From: Hymenobacter norwichensis DSM 15439
GTDB taxonomy: Bacteria > Bacteroidota > Bacteroidia > Cytophagales > Hymenobacteraceae
Direction: 5' to 3'
DNA length: 64,000 nucleotides
NCBI RefSeq assembly: GCF_000420705.1
Contig: NZ_ATVL01000006.1
Span: 62,001-126,000, forward strand
In this document: positions 41,226 through 50,093 of the stretch, in pieces
Position numbering within the stretch: the first letter of the stretch is position 1
How the letters are laid out: every line of letters starts with the position of its first letter
Notes under the pieces: model-generated
Database searches by the model: none
What the model was told of the DNA's origin: nothing
Seen by the model: only the letters and a program-made list of their open reading frames with translations
Translations under genes and position numbers: made by a program

Positions 41226-42509
41226 TTGAGCACCAGCAATAAAACCATAGTTCTCCTCGGTGGCGGGGCCCGTGAACACGCCATGGCGTGGAAGCTGACC
41301 CGCGACGGTGCCACGGTGCACGTGCTGCCCGGCAACGGCGGCATCCCGAACAGCCACCCCGAAATCAGCGCCACGGATTTTCCTGCGGTGCAAAGCTTCT
41401 GCGAAGCCAATGGCGTGAACCTGATTGTGGTGGGTCCCGAGGCGCCACTGGCGGCAGGCGTCGTCGATTACTTTGCTGGCTCTGATATCCGCGTGTTCGG
41501 GCCGAGCCGGGCCGGGGCGGTGCTGGAAAGCTCCAAGGTGTGGAGCAAGGACTTCATGCGGCGGCACGGCGTGGCTACGGCCATGTCGTGGCAGTACCGC
41601 AGCGACCAGCTAGATGAGGCTCGCGCCAAAGCCACCGAGCTGGACGGGCAGGTGGTAGTGAAATACGACGGCCTAGCCGCCGGCAAAGGCGTGTATGTGT
41701 GCTCTTCCATAGAAGAAGCCGAACAGGCCCTCACCGATTTGCAAGCCGAGCACACCGGCTGGTTCAGCTTCCTGCTGGAAGAAAAACTGACCGGTCCGGA
41801 AATCAGTATCATCGGTATTACCGATGGTAACCGCATCCGGCTGTTGGCGCCTTCCCAAGACCACAAGCAGTTGCTGGCCGGCGACAAAGGCCCTAACACC
41901 GGCGGCATGGGTGCCTATTGCCCCGTGCCCTTCGCCGACGACAACGTGCTAGCCGCCATCCGGACCGACATTGTGGACCCCACGCTGTTGGGCCTCCAAA
42001 ACGAGCAGTTCGATTTCAACGGCTTCTTGTATTTCGGAGTGATGCTCACGCCGCAAGGGCCGAAGCTGCTGGAATACAACGTCCGCCTCGGCGACCCGGA
42101 AGCGGAAGTGCTGCTGCCCGCTATGGAAAGCAGCTTGCTGGAACTCATTGAAGCCACGCTCGACGGCAACTTGGCCCAAACCACCGTTTGGCAGCGGCCC
42201 GGTTACTATGTGGGTGTGGTGCTGGCTTCAGGTGGCTATCCGGCTGCCAAGTTTCCTACCGGTTTTCCTATCACTGGTCTCAATGAACTGCCGGATACCA
42301 TTCATGCGTTTCACGGGGCTACTCGCCAGCAAGGCGGCGAGTTGGTAACCAGTGGCGGCCGGGTGATGGTGCTAGTGGCGCAGGGCGTAGAGCTGGAAGA
42401 TGCTGTAGCTCATGTGTATCGGGAAATAGAAAAGGTTAAATTTCAGGATGCGTACATCCGCACAGACATCGGCCAACGGCCAACTCCCGTTCTTGAAGGC
42501 ACTTGGTAA
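41226..42509 (+). CDS. purD: Phosphoribosylamine-glycine ligase (GAR synthetase)
   Basis: This 427-residue ATP-grasp enzyme forms GAR from 5-phosphoribosylamine and glycine. Motifs are VLLGGGAREHAMAWKL, VVGPEAPLAAGVVDYF, VVKYDGLAAGKGVYV, DHKQLLAGDKGPNTGGMGAY and YNVRLGDPEAEVLLP. An in-frame stop lies 18 bases upstream (TGA, 41205-41207) and the conserved glycine loop begins eight codons after the TTG at 41226, so TTG is the start. purN overlaps its end. Confidence 0.95.
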   Translation: MSTSNKTIVLLGGGAREHAMAWKLTRDGATVHVLPGNGGIPNSHPEISATDFPAVQSFCEANGVNLIVVGPEAPLAAGVVDYFAGSDIRVFGPSRAGAVLESSKVWSKDFMRRHGVATAMSWQYRSDQLDEARAKATELDGQVVVKYDGLAAGKGVYVCSSIEEAEQALTDLQAEHTGWFSFLLEEKLTGPEISIIGITDGNRIRLLAPSQDHKQLLAGDKGPNTGGMGAYCPVPFADDNVLAAIRTDIVDPTLLGLQNEQFDFNGFLYFGVMLTPQGPKLLEYNVRLGDPEAEVLLPAMESSLLELIEATLDGNLAQTTVWQRPGYYVGVVLASGGYPAAKFPTGFPITGLNELPDTIHAFHGATRQQGGELVTSGGRVMVLVAQGVELEDAVAHVYREIEKVKFQDAYIRTDIGQRPTPVLEGTW

Positions 42510-43209
42510 GCATAGCGCCCACAAGCAGCGCCTGGCTGTTTTGCTGTCGGGCCGGGGCTCCAACATGGTGGCCCTGGTAAACGCCGTGCAAGGCGGCGTG
42601 CTGAACGGTTTGGCCGAAGTAGCGGTGGTGTTCAGCAACAAGCCTGATGCGCCCGGCCTGGAAACGGCTGCCGCGCTGGGTTGCACTACGGCCAGCCTCA
42701 GCAGCCAAGGCCGCAAGCGGGTGGAGTTTGACGCCGAAGTGGTAGAAGTGCTCAACCAGTATCAGCCCGACTATGTGGTGTTGGCCGGCTACATGCGCAT
42801 TCTGTCGCCCACGTTCATTCGGGCGTTTGCGGGGCGCATCCTCAACATTCACCCCGCCGATACCCACCAGCACCAAGGGTTGCACGCCTACGAATGGGCC
42901 TTTGAAAATCAATTGCAGGAAACCAAAATCACGGTTCATGTGGTTGATGAGGGTCTGGACACCGGACCTATTCTGGCCCAGGCGCCCGTGGATTTGCGCG
43001 GCGCCGAAACCTTAGCTGAAGTAGAGCGTCGCGGCTTGGCCGTGGAGCACTTTTTATATGCCGACACCTTGGCCCGCCTCATTCAGGGCGAGCTACCTGC
43101 CACAACGCTTGAAACTACGGCTGCGGCCTCGGTTTCAGCTTCCACCCCCGACCCTCTGCTGCCTAACGCAACTGGTGCTTCTCCGCTCGGAGAAACCGCT
43201 GGGAGCTAG
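42493..43209 (+). CDS. purN: Phosphoribosylglycinamide formyltransferase
   Basis: This 238-residue (from TTG 42493) GAR transformylase transfers the formyl group of 10-formyl-THF to GAR. Motifs are LAVLLSGRGSNMVALV, YVVLAGYMRILSPTFI, ILNIHPADTHQHQGLHAY (catalytic His and Asn region; H-x-G) and ITVHVVDEGLDTGPILAQ. An ATG at 42448 gives a longer overlap with purD; the TTG start gives a 17-base overlap and a more typical N-terminus. A low-complexity Thr/Ala/Ser-rich tail (~30 residues) extends the C-terminus. Confidence 0.92.
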   Translation: MKALGKHSAHKQRLAVLLSGRGSNMVALVNAVQGGVLNGLAEVAVVFSNKPDAPGLETAAALGCTTASLSSQGRKRVEFDAEVVEVLNQYQPDYVVLAGYMRILSPTFIRAFAGRILNIHPADTHQHQGLHAYEWAFENQLQETKITVHVVDEGLDTGPILAQAPVDLRGAETLAEVERRGLAVEHFLYADTLARLIQGELPATTLETTAAASVSASTPDPLLPNATGASPLGETAGS

Positions 43210-43314
43210 GTCTATTGCTCTCGACACCCCACACACCAATGCCTGCCGGGTTGGTGTCACACTTATCACTCCGGTAACAAGCTTTGCGGTTTGTTGCCAC
43301 TTCAGATACTTCCC

Positions 43315-44817
43315 ATGTGCGGAATTGTAGGTTTTTACGGCCCCGATGATGTTGTGCAGGACATCGTAATTGGTCTCACCGCCCTCCAGCACCGGGGGCA
43401 GGATGCCGCGGGCATTGCCACCTTCGACGACAACTTTCATTTACATAAAGGCAACGGCCTGATCAATGACGTGTTCAAGCCCAAGCAGCTCAAGAAGCTG
43501 AAGGGCAATATCGGCATTGGGCACGCGCGCTATACCACCCAGGGCTCCAACGACACCGAGTTGGCCCAGCCGTTTACCACCAGCTACCCCTTCGGGCTGA
43601 GCATGGTGCACAATGGCAATGTCATCAACTTCCGGCAGGTAGCCAAGCTGATGCACGAGAAGTACCACGTGTTGCCCAAAACCAGCAACGACCTGGAGCT
43701 GATCATGTACACCTTCGCGTCGGAACTGCGGTTGAAAAACCTCGACGCCCTGTCGGTGGTGGATATTTTCGATGCGGTGGAAACCACCCAGGAACTGGTG
43801 AAAGGTGCCTACGCTACTATCACCATCATTGCCGGACACGGCCTGCTGGCCTTCAACGACCCGTTGGGTATTCGGCCGCTGGTAATGGGCCGCCGCGACA
43901 CGCCACGCGGCCCGGTTTACGCCTTTACTTCCGAGAGCACCTGCTTCGACTACCTGGGTTTCGAATTCATCGAGAACGTGGGGCCGGGGCAGGCGGTATT
44001 TATTGACAGTGACTTCAAGGTTCACTACAAGAACCCGTACCAGCAGCCCAAGAACTTCTGCGTTTTCGAGCACATCTACTTCGCCCGCGAAGACTCCACG
44101 ATTCATGGCCGCCTGGTGGCCCGGGAGCGGGTGCGGTTAGGTAAAATACTGGCCCGTAAGGTAATCGAGTCGGGCATTCAGCCGGATATGGTGATTGATG
44201 TGCCGTCGTCGGGGTACTTTGCGGCGTCGGGTTTGGCGGAGGCTATTGGCGTGCCGTATCGGCGGGCTTTGGTGAAGAACAACCACATGGGGCGTTCCTT
44301 CATTGTGAGCAGCCAAGCCGGCCGCGAGGATGTGGTGAAGAAGAAGCTGAACCCCATCCGTGAGTTTGTAGAAGGTAAAAAAGTGGCCGTAGTCGATGAC
44401 AGCATCGTGCGTGGCACTACCTCCCGACGTATCGTGCGGATTCTGCGCGAGGCAGGGGCCAAGGAAGTGTACTTCATTTCCAGTGCGCCGCCCATCGTGT
44501 CGCCGTGCATCTACGGTATTGATATGGCCATGAGCACCGAGCTGATTGCCGCCAACTACACCGAGGAAGAAATCTGCCGCTACATCGAGGCCGATAAGGT
44601 GATTTACCAGTCGCTGGAGGATTTGCAGGAGTTGTTTTCCGAAGACAAAGGCCACGGCGGCAGCTGCTTCGCCTGCTTCACCGGCAAGTACCCCACTGGC
44701 GACGTGACCAAGTACCTGCGACACATTCAGGAGGAACGCCAGAGCCATCGCAAAAAAGAGCCCGCCGAAGCGCTTACCTCGGTAAGCGCCAAAGCCCCGG
44801 AACCAACCGAGCATTAA
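43315..44817 (+). CDS. purF: Amidophosphoribosyltransferase
   Basis: This 500-residue enzyme catalyses the first purine step, PRPP plus glutamine to 5-phosphoribosylamine. The start is ATG 43315, giving MCGIVGFYG with the N-terminal Cys nucleophile exposed after Met removal, so the upstream TTG frame must be wrong. It has ALQHRGQDAAGI and the PRPP motif VAVVDDSIVRGTTSRRI. DVPSSGYFAASGLAEAIG and SCFACFTGKYPTGDV are typical of the long bacterial form. It is feedback-inhibited by purine nucleotides in relatives. Confidence 0.96.
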   Translation: MCGIVGFYGPDDVVQDIVIGLTALQHRGQDAAGIATFDDNFHLHKGNGLINDVFKPKQLKKLKGNIGIGHARYTTQGSNDTELAQPFTTSYPFGLSMVHNGNVINFRQVAKLMHEKYHVLPKTSNDLELIMYTFASELRLKNLDALSVVDIFDAVETTQELVKGAYATITIIAGHGLLAFNDPLGIRPLVMGRRDTPRGPVYAFTSESTCFDYLGFEFIENVGPGQAVFIDSDFKVHYKNPYQQPKNFCVFEHIYFAREDSTIHGRLVARERVRLGKILARKVIESGIQPDMVIDVPSSGYFAASGLAEAIGVPYRRALVKNNHMGRSFIVSSQAGREDVVKKKLNPIREFVEGKKVAVVDDSIVRGTTSRRIVRILREAGAKEVYFISSAPPIVSPCIYGIDMAMSTELIAANYTEEEICRYIEADKVIYQSLEDLQELFSEDKGHGGSCFACFTGKYPTGDVTKYLRHIQEERQSHRKKEPAEALTSVSAKAPEPTEH

Positions 44818-44850
44818 AGGTGAACGAAACTATAGTTGTAGGCTAGCAAG

Positions 44851-44985
44851 CTAGTTCCCCTCCTCAGATGAGGAGGGGTTAGGGGTGGTTGAACACGTCC
44901 GAACAGTTTTTAGCTTATTCTCTAGAGTCGTTCAACGCTCCGGTCAACCACCCCTAGCCCCTCCTCATCTGAGGAGGGGAACTAG
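44851..44985. repeat. 42-bp near-perfect inverted repeat between purF and purM
   Basis: The left arm 44851-44892 (CTAGTTCCCCTCCTCAGATG...) and right arm 44944-44985 are reverse complements at 41 of 42 positions. Each arm also contains its own palindrome CCCCTCCTCA-GA-TGAGGAGGGG, so either two local hairpins or one long stem can form. It fills most of the 195-base purF-purM gap. Confidence 0.85.
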
Positions 44986-45012
44986 TTTTCTAGCTTTAAC
45001 ATAGCTCTCCAT

Positions 45013-46113
45013 ATGTCCTCCACCATCAAAGAAACCGCCGGCTATTCCATTGAAGAAGGCAACGCCGCTTCCAAAAACGCATATAATTGGGCGCAGAAAA
45101 CCTTCAGTACCCGTGCTGGCAAGCCTGGTGAACCGGCTCAGGATTTGGCTGGGGGCTTCTCCAATGAAATCCGGTTTGGCAGTGAGCGGCTTGGTATCGG
45201 CTCCGATGGCATCGGGACCAAGATTGAAGTAGCCGAGCGCACCGACCGTTACGACACGCTGGGCTACGACCTGATTGCCATGGTGGCCGACGACTTGGTG
45301 GTGGCCGGTTTTATCCCCACCAACCTGTCGAACATCATCGACGTGAACACGCTCAATTACGAGGTGGTAGATGAGTTGATGCGCGGCCTGCACGACGCGG
45401 CGCGGTTCAGTCAGATTGCCGTAACGGGCGGCGAAATTGCCGAGCTGGGCAACCGCATCGGTGGCTACCCCGGCGCCCGCATGAACTTCAACTGGTGCTC
45501 GACAGCTGTAGGCGTGTTGCACCCCAGCCTGGAGCGCCCCCTGAGCGGAGCCAACGTGCGCGCCGGACAGGCTGTAGTAGCGCTTCGTTCGCCTTCGTTC
45601 CGCTCCAACGGCTACTCGCTAGCCCGCCGCGCCCTCACCAAAGCTTTTGGTGAAGCGTGGCACACGGCGCCTTACACTGGCTCTGACGCCGCTGAAATGG
45701 GTACTACCTGGGGTGACGTGATGCTGGCGCCTTCGCTGATTTTCTCTCCCGGCGTGGGAGCGGTACTGGATGCGGGCCTGCCCCTCCACGCTGCCGCGCA
45801 CATCACCGGCGGTGGCATTGCCGACAACTTCAAGCGCGTACTCAAGAACGGTGTCGGGGCCGAACTGACCAACTTGTTCGAGCCGCTGCCTGCTATGCAG
45901 CAGCTGGCCGAGCTGGCCGGCATCACGCCCACGGAGGCCTACCTCTACTGGAACATGGGCAACGGCATGCTGCTCGTGACGGAGGAAGCGCAGGCTGAAG
46001 CTGTAGCGGCCGAGTTGCAAGCCAAAGGCTACCAAGCCCAAGTAGCCGGCCGTATCACCGCCGAGCCGGGCGTCCGGCTGAAGGTAGGTGCCGGTGAGTT
46101 GAGCTATGAATAA
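45013..46113 (+). CDS. purM: Phosphoribosylformylglycinamidine cyclo-ligase (AIR synthetase)
   Basis: This 366-residue enzyme makes AIR from FGAM (step 5). Typical segments are LGIGSDGIGTKIEVAERTDRY, YDLIAMVADDLVVAGF, QIAVTGGEIAELGNRIGG, AALHITGGG-type HITGGGIADNFKRVL and WNMGNGMLLV. ATG 45013 lies after the large inverted repeat. A terminator follows, ending the purine run. Confidence 0.95.
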   Translation: MSSTIKETAGYSIEEGNAASKNAYNWAQKTFSTRAGKPGEPAQDLAGGFSNEIRFGSERLGIGSDGIGTKIEVAERTDRYDTLGYDLIAMVADDLVVAGFIPTNLSNIIDVNTLNYEVVDELMRGLHDAARFSQIAVTGGEIAELGNRIGGYPGARMNFNWCSTAVGVLHPSLERPLSGANVRAGQAVVALRSPSFRSNGYSLARRALTKAFGEAWHTAPYTGSDAAEMGTTWGDVMLAPSLIFSPGVGAVLDAGLPLHAAAHITGGGIADNFKRVLKNGVGAELTNLFEPLPAMQQLAELAGITPTEAYLYWNMGNGMLLVTEEAQAEAVAAELQAKGYQAQVAGRITAEPGVRLKVGAGELSYE

Positions 46114-46146
46114 GCAATAAAGTGGTTCTGCCACTCACTATTAACT

Positions 46147-46182
46147 AAAAAGCCCGGTCTCTGCGAAGAGGCTGGGCTTTTT
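46147..46182 (+). terminator. Terminator after purM
   Basis: AAAAAGCCCGGTCTCT pairs with AGAGGCTGGGCTTTTT around GCGA. Confidence 0.85.
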
Positions 46183-46432
46183 ACTGCGCATAAGCGTAGG
46201 GCGAGCTAAAAATATCAGCGCTGCCATCTCCTGCTGTAGGTAAAGCGGAAAGAGAGAGGTTGAAAAAGGATAGTGGGTATAATATTTAGGGTGCTTTTTA
46301 TATTTTATTTCAATAATTGGGCTATAAGGCATAAAATATCATACCCATATTCTGTTTTTTATAACACATCTGTATATATTGGCCTTACAATAACAAGGCA
46401 AAATCAGAAAGCCTATTCTAATTACTGGTTTG

Positions 46433-46464
46433 TTTGCTACTTGATCAAACTCAACTATAGTTTG
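46433..46464 (+). promoter_or_regulatory. Possible promoter in the AT-rich leader of the porin-amt pair
   Basis: TTTG at 46433-46436 and TATAGTTTG at 46456-46464 are 19 bases apart, close to TTTG-N19-TAnnTTTG but with one extra base in the -7 box. The 500-base gap before the porin is AT-rich and also holds a direct repeat TCAAGGAGAGTA (46557-46568 and 46646-46657). Confidence 0.35.
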
Positions 46465-46701
46465 CGAGAGTAAGCACAACCCACTTGGCTGGCCACTCGG
46501 ACTGGCAGCCACCAACCGACATACCACCCCCCGGTAGGTCAGCTACAAAAGCATTTTCAAGGAGAGTAGAAGTGTGCTTCCTGATGGAGGCAGGAGGGGA
46601 GCAGTATATCCATTACCTGCGCTTCGTGCTGTTTTCGGGGAGTAATCAAGGAGAGTAACTCGCACGCATGAGTGGCCTATGCCGGTATGCCCATTTGCGC
46701 G

Positions 46702-47790
46702 ATGCTTTACCAGTCATCACTCATAACCCTAACCAGTATGCTGCTTTTTACCGCTGCCATTGCCTTGAGCCTGCCGCTTGCCTCAGAACCCGGTGATTCC
46801 ATCAAAACCTCGCCTTTCAAGATTTCTGGCTACGCCGACGGCTACTACCGCTACAACTTCAACAACCCCGGCGACGCGCCCTACAACAACCTGACGAGCT
46901 TCACCAACAGCCACCAATCCTTTGAACTGGGCATGGTGTCGGTGAAGGCCGAGCACACGGTTGGGAAGGTAGGCTTGGTGGCCGATTTGGGCTATGGCCG
47001 GCGGGCCGAGGAGTTTTCCTACAACGACGCCAATACCCGTTTTGCCATCAAGCAGCTGTACGTAACCTATTCACCGTCAGCTAAAATTAAGCTCACGGCC
47101 GGTAGCTGGGCCACCCACATTGGGTACGAGTCGGTGGACCCGTATTTGAACCGGAATTACAGCATGAGCTACATGTTCTCGTATGGTCCGTTCTTCCATA
47201 CCGGCGTGAAAGCCGAGTATGTGCTGAGTGAAAAAACCACGCTGATGGCTGGCGTTGCCAACCCTACCGACCTGAAAAGCGCCAGCGGCATGCCCAAAAC
47301 GTTCGTTGCGCAAGTGGCTACCGGCTCGGCCGACGGTAAGGTGAAAGCCTACTTCAACTACCAGGGCGGTGCCCAGCACGATTCGTTGCGGGTGCAGCAG
47401 GGGGATGTGGTGCTGACCTTCGCGCCATCGAGCCTACTGAGCTTTTCCTACAACGGCACCGCGCAATACCGGCAAAACCGCGGCGAAACCGGCTGGGGCG
47501 ACTACCAGGCGTGGTGGGGCAGTGCCCTGTACGCCAACCTCGACCCCGCCCCGTGGTTCGGTTTGACGTTGCGCGGTGAGTACCTGGGCGACAAAAATTC
47601 GGTGCTCGGCTTCAGCGGGTCGGTTATCGAAACCACGCTGTCCGGCAACTTCCGCATCGACAACCTCACCATCATCCCGGAAATGCGCCTGGACAGCGGC
47701 GACACTGATTTCTCGCTGTTCGCCAACAAGTCGGGAGCCGCTAAGAACACCACGGTAAGCGCCTTACTGGCCGCTGTGTACAAGTTCTAG
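46702..47790 (+). CDS. Outer-membrane porin (OmpL/BBP2-like) paired with amt
   Basis: Starting at ATG 46702 this is a 362-residue protein; GTG 46672 and ATG 46687 are also in frame. A signal peptide (LITLTSMLLFTAAIALSLPLA) is followed by the barrel start GYADGYYRYNFNNPGD and many amphipathic strands ending in SALLAAVYKF. It matches the putative beta-barrel porin-2 family, which often accompanies ammonium transporters in Bacteroidota; here the amt gene follows by 87 bases. A role in letting ammonium or other small solutes across the outer membrane is inferred from that context. Confidence 0.8.
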   Translation: MLYQSSLITLTSMLLFTAAIALSLPLASEPGDSIKTSPFKISGYADGYYRYNFNNPGDAPYNNLTSFTNSHQSFELGMVSVKAEHTVGKVGLVADLGYGRRAEEFSYNDANTRFAIKQLYVTYSPSAKIKLTAGSWATHIGYESVDPYLNRNYSMSYMFSYGPFFHTGVKAEYVLSEKTTLMAGVANPTDLKSASGMPKTFVAQVATGSADGKVKAYFNYQGGAQHDSLRVQQGDVVLTFAPSSLLSFSYNGTAQYRQNRGETGWGDYQAWWGSALYANLDPAPWFGLTLRGEYLGDKNSVLGFSGSVIETTLSGNFRIDNLTIIPEMRLDSGDTDFSLFANKSGAAKNTTVSALLAAVYKF

Positions 47791-47877
47791 CACGAGCTTG
47801 AGCGACAAGAATGCGCCAAGCCGCGGCTACAACCCGGAAGCTGATAAACCACAACGTATATACCAATTAACTGCCTC

Positions 47878-49248
47878 ATGGACCAGACAGTACATTCAAA
47901 ATCTAAATTGAACTACGGCACGCTGGCGCTGCTCGTGCTCTTCGTGCTGAGCGCGGTAGCCGGATTCGTGAAAGTGAACCACCCCGCCGCCGCGCCCAAT
48001 ACCATCAACGGGGCCGATGTAGCCTGGATGCTAACGGCCTCGGCTTTTGTGCTGCTGATGACGCCGGGCTTGTCGTTCTTCTACGGCGGCATGGTTCGCC
48101 CTAAAAACCTGATTTCCACTATGCTGCAAAGCTTCGTGGCCCTGGGCGTGATTTCACTGGTGTGGTACTTCGTGGGCTTCTCGCTGGCTTATGGCGACTC
48201 GTTTGGGGGTTTCATCGGCGACCCGCGCACTTTCTTTCTGCTGAAAGATGTAGGTACCGCCACTCACCCCACGTTGTCGCCGACTATTCCGCTGGTGCTG
48301 TTCTTTGCCTTCCAGCTGAAGTTCGCCATCATCACGCCGGCCCTAATTACGGGTTCGTTTGCTGAGCGGGTGCGCTTCAAAGGCTACCTGGCGTTCATCA
48401 TCTTGTTCTGCCTGTTCATTTATTGCCCGCTGGCCCACTGGACTTGGCACCCTGAGGGTTTCCTGCGCAAGTGGGGCGTGCTGGACTTTGCTGGTGGCAC
48501 GGTGGTGCACATTTCGGCGGGTGTAGCGGCGCTGGTAGGTGCCTTGGTACTGGGTCCGCGCAAAACGCACCGCGGCCAGTCGTTCTCGACGCCGAACGTG
48601 CCGTTTGTATTGCTGGGTACGGGTTTATTGTGGTTTGGCTGGTTCGGGTTCAACGCCGGCTCGGCATTGGGTGCCAATGAAATGGCTTCGTTGTCTTTCG
48701 TGAACACCAACCTGGCTTCGGCGGCCGCGCTGGTAGCCTGGATGCTGATTGAAGTGGCCCGCGGCGGCAAGCCTACGGCTATGGGGGCTTGCATTGGGGC
48801 AGTAGTTGGGCTGGTGGCCATTACGCCCGCCGCTGGCTACGTCGATTATGGCCAAAGCGTGCTGATTGGGGTAGTGGCCTCCAGCATCAGCTTCATGGGC
48901 GTGCATTGGAAAAACAGCCGCACCGGCATTGACGATACGCTGGACGTGTTTCCATGCCACGGCTTGGGCGGCATCGTGGGCATGCTGCTCACCGGCGTGT
49001 TTGCGGCTAACGTAGGCTTAGTGAATGGCACAGCTACCGTATTCGGCTACCACTTACTCGGCTTGGTCATCGTTGTTGGTTACACTGCCATTGTATCGTG
49101 GGTGCTGCTGAAGGTGACGGATGCCCTGTTTGGCCTGCGGGTGAAAGAAGCCGACGAAGAGCTGGGCCTCGACCTGAGCCAGCACGAAGAGTCCATCTAC
49201 CACGTGGACGAGGAGTTCGAAAAGACTTACCGCAAAGAACTGGTATAG
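47878..49248 (+). CDS. amt: Ammonium transporter
   Basis: This 456-residue membrane protein has the Amt signature DFAGGTVVHISAGVAALVGA with a pore His, a second pore His in FPCHGLGGIVGMLLTGV, and about eleven transmembrane helices starting at GADVAWMLTASAFVLLM. SFFYGGMVRPKNLISTMLQS is the external vestibule segment. The C-terminal ~35 residues form an acidic tail. No glnK/glnB regulator follows, unlike most amtB loci. ATG 47878 is the natural start. Confidence 0.95.
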   Translation: MDQTVHSKSKLNYGTLALLVLFVLSAVAGFVKVNHPAAAPNTINGADVAWMLTASAFVLLMTPGLSFFYGGMVRPKNLISTMLQSFVALGVISLVWYFVGFSLAYGDSFGGFIGDPRTFFLLKDVGTATHPTLSPTIPLVLFFAFQLKFAIITPALITGSFAERVRFKGYLAFIILFCLFIYCPLAHWTWHPEGFLRKWGVLDFAGGTVVHISAGVAALVGALVLGPRKTHRGQSFSTPNVPFVLLGTGLLWFGWFGFNAGSALGANEMASLSFVNTNLASAAALVAWMLIEVARGGKPTAMGACIGAVVGLVAITPAAGYVDYGQSVLIGVVASSISFMGVHWKNSRTGIDDTLDVFPCHGLGGIVGMLLTGVFAANVGLVNGTATVFGYHLLGLVIVVGYTAIVSWVLLKVTDALFGLRVKEADEELGLDLSQHEESIYHVDEEFEKTYRKELV

Positions 49249-49367
49249 CTTGGGGTACGGTGACTAATGAATACAACGGTGTTTCCAGTGAAACGAGGGG
49301 TCTTGCTCACAGCGAACCATTAAGTTGGATTCCTCGCTTCACTCGAAATGACCATACATAAGTTCAG

Positions 49368-49913
49368 TTACTGTGTGGCTACTTCTGCCGACTCGCGCAG
49401 TAGCGTATCATTCAAAACGCTGATGAAGCGCCGCATGTGAGTGTCAACCTGAGCTAGCTTCTTCGCGCGGTACTTGCTGGGACGGGTGTACACCACGGTT
49501 TCGATGCCGGTAGTGAAAGGACCAGTACTGTATTTACCGGCGCGGGCGTTATCGGAGCGGGTGTAGGTAAGGTTATGGAGCTGATAGGTGTAGGCACCCT
49601 CGGCTACATTCAGAGAAAGCAGGAAATTGTAGGCTTCTTGCCCATCCTTCACGGCCACCTGCGCGCTGGCAGTTCCGGCGGCAGTGTTAGTGCGGTAGTT
49701 GGTGGCACGGTAGCCCTTAGGCAGCCGCTCCGACAGTTCCTGCACGCGCGTGAGCAACTCCTGTTCCGACAAGCCTGCCGCAGCTACTTTATCCGTGTAC
49801 ACCACCCGGTTAGTGGCTGCATCAAGCGGGAGCAAGGAGAAGGCATACGGCGTGTGCTGGGCGCTACTAGGCGTTTCGAACAGCAAAAACAACGAAAACA
49901 GGAGCGTTTTCAT
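49368..49913 (-). CDS. Secreted DUF4468-like protein
   Basis: This 181-residue protein starts at ATG 49913, giving a signal peptide (MKTLLFSLFLLFETPSSAQ). The mature region (PLDAATNRVVYTDKVAAAGL ... ELLTRVQELSERL ... YQLHNLTYTRSDN) has the outline of DUF4468 (an N-terminal helix-strand pattern plus a later LxNLTYT strand), but similarity is weaker than for the protein at 31568-32122. An alternative is an unrelated periplasmic family. It faces the CopZ-like gene upstream on the same strand. Confidence 0.7.
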   Translation of the reverse strand: MKTLLFSLFLLFETPSSAQHTPYAFSLLPLDAATNRVVYTDKVAAAGLSEQELLTRVQELSERLPKGYRATNYRTNTAAGTASAQVAVKDGQEAYNFLLSLNVAEGAYTYQLHNLTYTRSDNARAGKYSTGPFTTGIETVVYTRPSKYRAKKLAQVDTHMRRFISVLNDTLLRESAEVATQ

Positions 49914-50031
49914 AAGCGGATGGGGTAGTGTGCTGGGTGGCACCGATGGGGAGAATGTAGGATATACGTCTTCCGGCGGCGCAAAGGTGCTAAAGCTCTT
50001 GCATTATGCAGCACCCGCTACAATATGCCCC

Positions 50032-50080
50032 AGCATAACACGGGCCGGCAGCTATAGTAGCTGCCGGCCCGTGTTATGCT
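50032..50080. terminator. Perfect 22-bp hairpin after the metal-binding gene
   Basis: AGCATAACACGGGCCGGCAG... (50032-50053) pairs perfectly with 50059-50080 around a 5-base loop. No T run follows on either strand, so its action as a terminator is probable but not certain. Confidence 0.65.
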
Positions 50081-50093
50081 AGAATGTAAGTAG

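Noticed and set aside
43441-44814. Two long antisense frames across purF
   Set aside because: Both are mirror shadows of purF codons without family similarity.
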